Assembly (NCBI GenBank): GCA_902794095.1
Contig: CADBFZ010000001.1
Location: forward strand, 62,001-126,000
Source of the DNA: an uncultured Lachnospiraceae bacterium
GTDB taxonomy: Bacteria; Bacillota; Clostridia; Lachnospirales; Lachnospiraceae
DNA: 64,000 bases
Reading direction: 5' to 3'
The notes below the pieces were generated by a model. That model ran no database searches and was not told where the DNA came from. It worked only from the letters and a program-made list of their open reading frames with translations. Position numbers and translations under genes: made by a program. Shown piece by piece: positions 52,634 through 60,268 of this stretch. Position 1 is the stretch's first letter, and each line of letters begins with the position of its first letter.

Positions 52634-54594
52634 TCAAAGTTTTAAGTAAAGAAACAATTGACAGAATCTCTGCAGGAGAAGTTGTAGAGCGCCCTTCGAA
52701 TGTTGTTAAAGAGCTTGTTGAAAATGCAATCGATTCAGGTGCTACGGCTATCACTGTTGAGATCAAAGCAGGCGGCCTTGATCTTATAAGAGTAACAGAT
52801 AACGGATCAGGTATTGAACCTGATCAAATGAAGACCGCATTCTTAAGACATGCAACCAGTAAGATAGAAGAAGCATCGGACCTTGACTCCATCACAACAC
52901 TTGGATTCAGAGGCGAGGCTTTGGCAAGTATATGTGCGGTATCAGAAACTGAAATGATATCCGCACTTCCCGGATCACTTACAGGAAACAGACTCATCAT
53001 CCGCGGGGGTGATGAGATTTCTTTTGAAGAGATAGGTGCTCCATCCGGAACAACAGTCATCGTCAGAAATCTTTTCTACAACACACCTGCAAGAAAGAAG
53101 TTCCTTAAGACCAATTCTACTGAAGGTTCTTATGTTGCTGAACTTATGGAAAAGATCGCTCTGTCCCATCCTGAGATTTCATTCCAGTATTCAATGGATA
53201 ACCGTTCCAGATTCCATACATCCGGAAACGGAGATCTTATGGAAGTAATCTTTAGAGTATTCGGAAGAGAGACTGCGGGAAGTCTTGTGCCCATAAGTGC
53301 GGAAAATGACAGATTTAAAGTCTCCGGATTCTTGGGAAAGCCTGAGATAATCAGATCCAACCGTAACATGGAAATCTATTTCCTAAACGGCAGATATGTT
53401 AAAAATAACTTTATCTCAACTGCTTTGGAAGAAGGATACAGGGAATACCTTATGCTTCATAAGTTCCCTGTTGTGTTTTTAAACTTTACTATCGATCCTT
53501 CAAAAGTTGATGTAAATGTACATCCGGCAAAGCTTGATGTAAGAATTTCCGACCAACAGATGTTCTTTGCTTTTGTTTCATCATCCATTCATGATGTTAT
53601 GACAAAGGCTGAGATGATCCCCGAGAACATTCTTACAAGCGATGCGGATAAGAAGGCTGCATCCAAAGAAAGTGCAGCTGAGGTTGCATCAGGTAAAAAT
53701 CCTGAACCCTTTGAACTTAAGCGAACCGGTTTATCGGGTGTGGAAAGTGCCGTTAAAGCATTTTCTCAGACCGTATCCAAGCCTTCCGTCACGACCTTTA
53801 ATTATGATTTTGAATCCGAAGTATCAAAGGCAGAAAATGTTTCAGAGGATTCATTCTTCGAAGATGATCGCAAAGATGTAAAACCTGTCCCTGTTCCTGA
53901 AACAGAAACTGAGGCGGCCGCTGTAGAAAAATCCGATGCGGAAGTCTTCCTTGAGAATACTTCATTTAAACAGTCACAGCTTTTTGAAGACCATCTTCTG
54001 GACCGTGATAAGAGAGCATCATATAAGATTATCGGTCAGGTATTTGACACATATTGGATCGTACAATACGAGCAGCAGATGTTCATTATCGATCAGCATG
54101 CAGCTCACGAGAAAGTAAATTACGAGAGATTCGTTAAAAGAATTCACGCCGGAGAGCATCCCACACAGATGCTTATGCCTCCCATAATCGTTACTCTTAC
54201 AGGAGCCGAGGAAGCAGTTCTTAATGACAATATCGAAAGCTTTAGAAATATCGGTTTTGAGATTGAGAACTTTGGTGGTAATGAATATGCATTAAGAGGC
54301 GTTCCTACCGATCTGTTCAGACATTCAGAGAAGGAGTTGTTCCTTGCTATCCTGGATGAACTTGCAGAAAATCCCGGACTTGGAAGCTTTAAGACAATAG
54401 ATGAGAAGATTGCCGGTATGGCTTGTAAAGCATCCGTAAAGGGCGGAGACCGCATCGGAATCGAGCAGGCTCAGAAACTTATTGATGAACTTCTGACTCT
54501 TGATAATCCCTATAACTGCCCTCACGGAAGACCTACCATCATCTCCATTACAAAGAATGAAATGGAAAAGAAATTCCAGAGAATAGTTAACTGA
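52630..54594 (+). CDS. mutL: DNA mismatch repair protein MutL
   Basis: MutL links MutS to strand removal. The 654-residue protein has the GHKL ATPase domain (DRISAGEVVERPSNVVKELVENAIDSGA, in part; GFRGEAL), a disordered acidic linker (about 340-455), and a C-terminal dimer/endonuclease domain with DQHAAHEKVNYE and CPHGRP. These motifs mark a nicking MutL, as expected without MutH. It overlaps miaA by one base. Confidence 0.97.
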   Translation: MIKVLSKETIDRISAGEVVERPSNVVKELVENAIDSGATAITVEIKAGGLDLIRVTDNGSGIEPDQMKTAFLRHATSKIEEASDLDSITTLGFRGEALASICAVSETEMISALPGSLTGNRLIIRGGDEISFEEIGAPSGTTVIVRNLFYNTPARKKFLKTNSTEGSYVAELMEKIALSHPEISFQYSMDNRSRFHTSGNGDLMEVIFRVFGRETAGSLVPISAENDRFKVSGFLGKPEIIRSNRNMEIYFLNGRYVKNNFISTALEEGYREYLMLHKFPVVFLNFTIDPSKVDVNVHPAKLDVRISDQQMFFAFVSSSIHDVMTKAEMIPENILTSDADKKAASKESAAEVASGKNPEPFELKRTGLSGVESAVKAFSQTVSKPSVTTFNYDFESEVSKAENVSEDSFFEDDRKDVKPVPVPETETEAAAVEKSDAEVFLENTSFKQSQLFEDHLLDRDKRASYKIIGQVFDTYWIVQYEQQMFIIDQHAAHEKVNYERFVKRIHAGEHPTQMLMPPIIVTLTGAEEAVLNDNIESFRNIGFEIENFGGNEYALRGVPTDLFRHSEKELFLAILDELAENPGLGSFKTIDEKIAGMACKASVKGGDRIGIEQAQKLIDELLTLDNPYNCPHGRPTIISITKNEMEKKFQRIVN

Positions 54595-55544
54595 TGAACA
54601 ATAAACCACCCCTTATAATTTTATCCGGACCTACCGCAACAGGTAAAACAGACCTGTCTGTTTTATTTGCAAAGCAGCATGATCTGGAAATAATCTCTGC
54701 GGATTCCGCACAGGTTTATAAGGGAATGGATATCGGCAGCGCCAAGATCACTGAGGAAGAAAAGCAAGGTGTCCCCCATCATCTCATAGATGTGTGCGAG
54801 ATTGATGAAGACTATTCCGCTTTCCTTTTTAAAGAAATGGCTGATAATGCAATTGCGGATATCTATAAAAGAGGGAAGGTTCCTCTTGTGGTTGGCGGTA
54901 CCGGATTTTATATTCAGGCACTCCTTAAAGACGTTGAGTTTGATGATGAGGGTCCTGATGATGAATACAGAGCTGAGCTTCAAAAGCTTGCAGATGAAAA
55001 GGGTGCTTCGCACCTTCATGATCTGTTAAAAGAAATCGACCCTGAAAGTGCTGAGAAGATTCCGGCAGGTAATGTTAAAAGAGTGATCAGAGCACTTGAA
55101 TATCATCATCTTACATGCAAGAAGATTTCCGAGCATAATTCAGAGGAAAGCGTTAAAGAACCGAATTTCAATGCTGCATATTTCGTTCTTATCGATGACA
55201 GGGATGTTATGTATGAACGTATTGAGAAAAGAGTCGATAAGATGATCGAAGCAGGACTTGAGAAGGAAGTAAGAACCCTGCTGGAAAAAGGGGCAGACCC
55301 TACTTCTGTTGCTATGCAGGCAATCGGTTATAAAGAAATGATCCCTTACATTAAGGGTGACTATTCACTTGATGAAGCCATATATCAGATTAAGCTTCGT
55401 ACAAGGCATTTTGCCAAAAGACAGATAACATGGTATAAAAGAGAACCTGATGTCATATATATAAATCGTAAGGATTTTGATCAGGACAGCAAGAAAATGT
55501 CGGAGTTTATGTACGAAGAGTGCATGAAGAGAGGAATTTTATGA
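54594..55544 (+). CDS. miaA: tRNA dimethylallyltransferase MiaA
   Basis: MiaA adds the isopentenyl group to A37 of tRNAs reading U-starting codons, the substrate for MiaB. The 316-residue protein has the P-loop GPTATGKTDLS at about 10-20, the SADSAQVYKGMDIGSAK segment and VGGTGFYIQALL. The stop overlaps the next start as ATGA. Confidence 0.96.
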   Translation: MNNKPPLIILSGPTATGKTDLSVLFAKQHDLEIISADSAQVYKGMDIGSAKITEEEKQGVPHHLIDVCEIDEDYSAFLFKEMADNAIADIYKRGKVPLVVGGTGFYIQALLKDVEFDDEGPDDEYRAELQKLADEKGASHLHDLLKEIDPESAEKIPAGNVKRVIRALEYHHLTCKKISEHNSEESVKEPNFNAAYFVLIDDRDVMYERIEKRVDKMIEAGLEKEVRTLLEKGADPTSVAMQAIGYKEMIPYIKGDYSLDEAIYQIKLRTRHFAKRQITWYKREPDVIYINRKDFDQDSKKMSEFMYEECMKRGIL

Positions 55545-56827
55545 ACAGCATTACAAGACAGATTTATAAAGAACTTGGAATAAACGATAAGGTTATCGAT
55601 GTATCAGAAGAAGTACTTGCTTCTCTTAAAGACAGATTCGATAAGATAGATGAAAATGCCGATTACTGCACATTAAGGGTTTTGAAAGCTTTCCAGAAAA
55701 ACAATGTTAATGAAAGTTGCCTTATGGGTACCACAGGATACGGATATAACGATTTGGGTAGAGACACGCTGGAGAAAGTGTATGCGGATTATTTTCATAC
55801 CGAGGATTGTCTTGTAAGGCCCCAGATTACATGCGGAACTCATGCATTGGCACTTGCTCTTATGAGTAATTTAAGACCCGGTGATGAACTTATGAGTGCC
55901 GTAGGAAAGCCCTACGATACTCTTGAGGAAGTTATCGGTATCAGACCTTCCGTAGGATCTTTGGCTGAATACGGAATTACCTATGCACAGGCAGATCTCA
56001 ATGATGACGGAACTCCCAATCTCGAGAATATCAAAAATGCTATTAACGAAAGGACCAAACTGGTTACCATTCAAAGATCTAAGGGTTATCAGACAAGACC
56101 CTCCCTTTCTGTTGCAACCATTGGGGAGATCATAAAGACAGTAAAGAGCGTTCGCTCCGATATTATCTGCATGGTGGATAACTGCTACGGTGAATTTGTT
56201 GAGCCCATAGAGCCCACCGATGTGGGTGCCGATATGGTTGTGGGATCACTTATTAAGAATCCCGGTGGCGGCCTTGCACAAGTTGGCGGATACATAGCAG
56301 GTACAAAAGAATGCATTGAAAAAGCTTCTTACAGACTTACTGCACCCGGACTCGGAAGAGAAGTAGGCCCTTCTCTCGAAGCTCTTCCCAGAATGTATCA
56401 GGGATTCTTTATGGGACCTACAGTAGCCGCTTCTGCATTAAAAAGTGCAATTTTTGCAGCCAATCTCTTTGAAAAGTACGGATTTGAAAGTTTCCCCGCA
56501 GGAAACGAAGAAAGACACGATATTATCCAGGCAATTACTTTCGGCAAGCCTGAGGGACTTATTGCATTCTGCGAAGGAATTCAGGCAGCGGCTCCTGTTG
56601 ATTCTTCATTTGCTCCCGAGCCTTGGGATATGCCCGGATATGACTCCAAGGTTATTATGGCAGCCGGAGCTTTTATATCCGGTTCTTCCATTGAACTTTC
56701 CGCAGACGGTCCTTTAAGAGATCCTTACACTGCTTATTTCCAGGGCGGTCTTACCTGGTCACACGGTAAATTCGGCATAATTAAGGCATTCCAAACTCTG
56801 GTAGATAAAGGCCTGATTTTGTGTTAA
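55541..56827 (+). CDS. YnbB-like PLP-dependent enzyme (methionine gamma-lyase family)
   Basis: The 428-residue protein belongs to the group annotated as methionine gamma-lyase-like or aluminium resistance protein. It has a PLP fold with MVDNCYGEFVE and the pyridoxal lysine in SLIKNPGGGLA. The true substrate is not established for the family. I chose the ATG at 55541 after GAGAGG, overlapping the miaA stop by four bases. Its place after miaA is common in Clostridia. Confidence 0.9.
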   Translation: MNSITRQIYKELGINDKVIDVSEEVLASLKDRFDKIDENADYCTLRVLKAFQKNNVNESCLMGTTGYGYNDLGRDTLEKVYADYFHTEDCLVRPQITCGTHALALALMSNLRPGDELMSAVGKPYDTLEEVIGIRPSVGSLAEYGITYAQADLNDDGTPNLENIKNAINERTKLVTIQRSKGYQTRPSLSVATIGEIIKTVKSVRSDIICMVDNCYGEFVEPIEPTDVGADMVVGSLIKNPGGGLAQVGGYIAGTKECIEKASYRLTAPGLGREVGPSLEALPRMYQGFFMGPTVAASALKSAIFAANLFEKYGFESFPAGNEERHDIIQAITFGKPEGLIAFCEGIQAAAPVDSSFAPEPWDMPGYDSKVIMAAGAFISGSSIELSADGPLRDPYTAYFQGGLTWSHGKFGIIKAFQTLVDKGLILC

Positions 56828-56830
56828 AAT
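56802..56830 (+). promoter_or_regulatory. Possible promoter of the DUF4321-radC-mre operon
   Basis: TAGATA, 17 bases and TAAAAT lie across the end of the preceding gene. The predicted start is at the edge of an imperfect 12-base palindrome (56839-56863). Moderate to weak. Confidence 0.35.
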
Positions 56831-56838
56831 ATCAAAGA

Positions 56839-56863
56839 TTGCGGATAAGTGACTTATTTGCAA
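56839..56863. promoter_or_regulatory. Imperfect palindrome before DUF4321
   Basis: TTGCGGATAAGT and ACTTATTTGCAA pair over 12 positions with two G-U pairs in RNA. A T-rich stretch follows, so it may be a terminator for the ynbB-like gene or an operator. Confidence 0.4.
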
Positions 56864-56890
56864 CCAATTGTTATTTTTGGAGACATATAA

Positions 56891-57133
56891 ATGCGATATA
56901 AGGGATGGGTTTTATTTTTTCTGGTAATTATCGGTTTTATTCTCGGTAATCTTATCGGAGCACATAGCAGTATCGAGTTTTTGTCCTATGGCGGACAATT
57001 CGGTCTTACTTCTCCGCTTGAACTTAATCTCGGTTTTATGATCCTTACTTTCGGTCTTACATTTAACATCACCATTGCCGGAATTATCGGAATGGTACTT
57101 GCATTTGTTGCTTACAAGTTTATGAAGATCTGA
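56891..57133 (+). CDS. DUF4321 family small membrane protein
   Basis: The 80-residue protein has two membrane helices (about 5-25 and 50-77) and begins MRYKGWVLFF, with GFILGNLIG. This fits the DUF4321 family, usually encoded just before radC and the mre genes in Clostridia. Function unknown. TTGGAG precedes the start. Confidence 0.8.
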   Translation: MRYKGWVLFFLVIIGFILGNLIGAHSSIEFLSYGGQFGLTSPLELNLGFMILTFGLTFNITIAGIIGMVLAFVAYKFMKI

Positions 57134-57166
57134 TATGCGTTGTCCCGGAGAAGGGGAAAGGCGCAT

Positions 57167-57856
57167 ATGAGTAATAAAACAGAATTCAGTAATGAGAAAC
57201 CGTACGAAAGATTTGTTACTTTAGGAGCGGAGAGCCTGACGGATGCAGAGCTCTTGGCTATTATCCTAAGAACCGGAACCCAAGGGTGCGATGCAGTTGA
57301 GTTATCCAGGAAGGTACTGGAACTCGGTAAATATCCGAGAACGGGTTTTCTGGGAATCTATGATACTGATATCGAAACCCTTGAGAAGATATCCGGTATC
57401 GGTAAGGTAAAAGCGATTAAGCTTAAGGCACTTGCGGAGGTATCCAGAAGGATGCATGAAGCAAGGCTGTCAGAAGGCTTAAATGTTAAAAATGCTTCAT
57501 CCGTTGCTGAGTATTATATGGAGCGGATGAGACATAATAAATGCGAGAAGGTGATTCTTCTAAGCATTGATTCAAAGGGTAAGATCCTTAGGGAATCGGA
57601 GATTTCAAAAGGCAGTGTCAATAAATCCCTGGTTTCCGTAAGATCCATAATGATGGAAGCTTTGAATGCGGAGGCGGTCAATCTGATCCTTATGCATAAT
57701 CATCCCAGCGGTGATCCGACTCCCTCAAGAGATGATAACGAGCTTACATCAAAGCTTTCCGAAAGCTGCAAGCTCATGGAAATACCTCTTTTGGATCATA
57801 TAATAATCGGTGATAACCTGTATTACAGTTATAACGAATCAGGAGTTTTACGGTAA
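57167..57856 (+). CDS. radC: RadC family JAB-type protein
   Basis: The 229-residue protein has a helix-hairpin-helix region (ISGIGKVKAIKL, about 75-90) and a JAB metalloprotease-like domain with HNHPSGDPTPSRDD. Despite the name a DNA repair role is not established. I chose the ATG at 57167 with a GGGGAAAGG site; the upstream TTG adds nine basic residues. It sits before mreB as in many Firmicutes. Confidence 0.93.
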   Translation: MSNKTEFSNEKPYERFVTLGAESLTDAELLAIILRTGTQGCDAVELSRKVLELGKYPRTGFLGIYDTDIETLEKISGIGKVKAIKLKALAEVSRRMHEARLSEGLNVKNASSVAEYYMERMRHNKCEKVILLSIDSKGKILRESEISKGSVNKSLVSVRSIMMEALNAEAVNLILMHNHPSGDPTPSRDDNELTSKLSESCKLMEIPLLDHIIIGDNLYYSYNESGVLR

Positions 57857-57870
57857 AGAAAGGAAATATT

Positions 57871-58881
57871 ATGCCGGCTAATGCTTACGGTATCGACCTT
57901 GGTACCAATCACATCAAGATTTTTAACAACAACGACAATACGATCACTATTCAGAAGAATATGATCGCTATCAAGGACGAGAGTGAATTCTTTGCATACG
58001 GTGATTCCGCATATGAAATGCATGAGAAAGCACCCGCAAATATTCAGATTTCATATCCCTTAAGCTGCGGCGTTATTTCCGACCTTCACAATGTCGAGCT
58101 TCTTGTTAAGTACATCATCAGCGATCTTCAGGGAGGAAGCCCCAAGAATGCAGATTTCCTTATCGCTGTTCCTTACGATATCACCGATGTAGAGAAGAGA
58201 GCGTTCTATGACCTTCTTAAGGAAGCCGGAATCAAGGCTCACAAGATCTACGTTACCCAGATGGCTATCGCAGACGGTGTTGGAATGGGTATCGATGTTA
58301 AGAACTCTGTAGGTGTTCTCGTAGTTAATGTAGGATTTGAGACCACCGAGATCTCGGTTCTTTCACTTGGCGGAATCGTATTGTCCAAGCTTATTAAAGA
58401 GGGCGGACTTAAATTTGATGATTCCATCAGAGCCGCTGTCAGAAATGAATTCGGTCTTATGATCGGAGGAAAGACTGCAGAGGAAGTTAAGAAGAACCTC
58501 AAGGACCTTGAGAAGAACAACAAGGGAGCAACCGTATACGGAAGAGATATCGTAACCGGACTTCCCGTTCAGAGAGAGATTCCTACCAAACTTATCGTAG
58601 ATTCACTTGAAAGTGACTTTAAGACCATTATCGATAACATTAAGTTCATTCTCGAGAGAACTCCCCCCGAACTTTCCGCCGATATCTTCAGAAACGGTAT
58701 TTATCTTACGGGCGGAGCAAGCCAGGTATCCCATCTGGTAGAGAGAATCGCAGACGGAACAGGCCTTAAGGTTAATGTTACGGATGAGCCTCTTACATCC
58801 ACAGCATATGGTCTTGGAAAAATAATTCAGGATCCGGAATTTTCCGGTCTGGCACAGAGTGCCGAGGGCATGGGTAAATGA
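57871..58881 (+). CDS. mreB: Rod-shape determining protein MreB
   Basis: MreB is the actin-like filament that guides cell-wall elongation. The 336-residue protein has the phosphate-1 motif YGIDLGTNHIKIF near the N-terminus, later GVLVVNVGFETTEIS and YLTGGASQV. It starts the mreB-mreC-mreD-PBP2 unit, with mreC overlapping by four bases. Confidence 0.93.
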   Translation: MPANAYGIDLGTNHIKIFNNNDNTITIQKNMIAIKDESEFFAYGDSAYEMHEKAPANIQISYPLSCGVISDLHNVELLVKYIISDLQGGSPKNADFLIAVPYDITDVEKRAFYDLLKEAGIKAHKIYVTQMAIADGVGMGIDVKNSVGVLVVNVGFETTEISVLSLGGIVLSKLIKEGGLKFDDSIRAAVRNEFGLMIGGKTAEEVKKNLKDLEKNNKGATVYGRDIVTGLPVQREIPTKLIVDSLESDFKTIIDNIKFILERTPPELSADIFRNGIYLTGGASQVSHLVERIADGTGLKVNVTDEPLTSTAYGLGKIIQDPEFSGLAQSAEGMGK

Positions 58882-59747
58882 GTCCTGTTGTAAAACCAAA
58901 GGGGGAGAGATTTACACTGCCAAGTAAATATCTCCTCCTTATTTTAACTTGTATATGTATTCTTTTAATGGTGCTGACCTACGGAACCAACATCTTCGAT
59001 GTCCCTGTTAATTCCGCTGTCGGCAGCGTTATTGTGCCTTTTGAGAAAGGTGTATCCAGAGCGGGAGAATGGCTCAGAAACAGAAAAGATGAGCTTACAT
59101 CAGTCAGAAGTCTTCTTGAAGAAAACCAGAGACTCAGAGAACAGATTGATGCCCTGACCGAAGAAAACATCATTCTTACTCAGGAGAGATATGAACTCAC
59201 CGATATGCAGGCTCTTCTGGGATTATCGGAAGTTTATTATTCATATGAAAAGGTCGGTGCCAGGGTTATCTTCAAGGATGCAGGCAACTGGTACAGTTCA
59301 TTTATCATCGATAAGGGTACTGACGACGGCCTTGCACTTGATATGAATGTTATCGCGGGCGGTGGACTTGTAGGCCGTATCACTAAGATCGGTCCCAACT
59401 GGGCAAGAGTTACATCCATTATTTCAGACGGGGTTAATGTAAGCGGTCAGGTTGCATCTTCGGATCTTACGCTTATGGTTACCGGAGATCTTAAACTGAT
59501 CGACAGAGGACTTGTAAGCTTCTCCTTATTGTCCGATCCCGATGGACTTGTTGTTAAAGGCGATAAGGTTGTTACCAGTAATATCAGTGATAAATATTTG
59601 CCCGGACTTTTGATCGGTTATATCGATACTGTCCAGAACGATGCAAATAACCTGACTAAATCGGGAACTATTTCTGTAGCTACGGATTTTGATCACCTTT
59701 CGGTTGTTCTGGTGATCACTGATTTAAAAGATTACGATTACGAATGA
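58878..59747 (+). CDS. mreC: Rod-shape determining protein MreC
   Basis: MreC is a bitopic scaffold joining MreB to the wall enzymes. The 289-residue protein has a membrane helix (about 14-34), a coiled coil (about 68-110) and the beta-barrel periplasmic part (RVIFKDAGNWYSSFIIDKG). The start overlaps the mreB stop and the end overlaps mreD by four bases. Confidence 0.96.
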   Translation: MSPVVKPKGERFTLPSKYLLLILTCICILLMVLTYGTNIFDVPVNSAVGSVIVPFEKGVSRAGEWLRNRKDELTSVRSLLEENQRLREQIDALTEENIILTQERYELTDMQALLGLSEVYYSYEKVGARVIFKDAGNWYSSFIIDKGTDDGLALDMNVIAGGGLVGRITKIGPNWARVTSIISDGVNVSGQVASSDLTLMVTGDLKLIDRGLVSFSLLSDPDGLVVKGDKVVTSNISDKYLPGLLIGYIDTVQNDANNLTKSGTISVATDFDHLSVVLVITDLKDYDYE

Positions 59748-60268
59748 TTCAGCGAATTCTCATCGCAATTTCAATACCTTTCTTTTTCCTGCTTCAAACC
59801 GGTGTTTTCACATACCTGAAGCTTGGTAACTGTATCCCTAATCTGATGGTTCTGATAGCGTGTATCTACGGATTTTTTTATGGTGAAAAGTTCGGATGCG
59901 TTGTCGGTTTCTTTTGCGGACTCCTGATAGATATTTTCTTTGGAAATATGCTGGGGATGAATGCGCTTATCATCATGTTTATCGGTTACATAAACGGAGG
60001 ATTCAGCGATCTGTTTTACGCTGAGGATATCAGACTTCCAATGATCCTTCTGACTCTCAGCGATGCTACTTACGGATTGATGATCTATATCTTTACATTC
60101 CTCATGAGAGGAAAGTTGTCAATTGGATATTATCTTACGGGAGTAATTCTCCCTGAGATTTTCTATACGATACTTGTTTCACTTGTAATTTATCCCATCC
60201 TTCTGGGTATCGATACGTTTTTCAGGAATCTGAGAATCAAGAAGGAAAGAGAAAAACAGGATGTTTGA
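59744..60268 (+). CDS. mreD: Rod-shape determining protein MreD
   Basis: The 174-residue integral membrane protein has five or six helices and the typical start IPFFFLLQTGVFTYLKLGN. MreD works with MreC and PBP2 in the elongasome. It overlaps PBP2 by eight bases. Confidence 0.93.
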   Translation: MIQRILIAISIPFFFLLQTGVFTYLKLGNCIPNLMVLIACIYGFFYGEKFGCVVGFFCGLLIDIFFGNMLGMNALIIMFIGYINGGFSDLFYAEDIRLPMILLTLSDATYGLMIYIFTFLMRGKLSIGYYLTGVILPEIFYTILVSLVIYPILLGIDTFFRNLRIKKEREKQDV

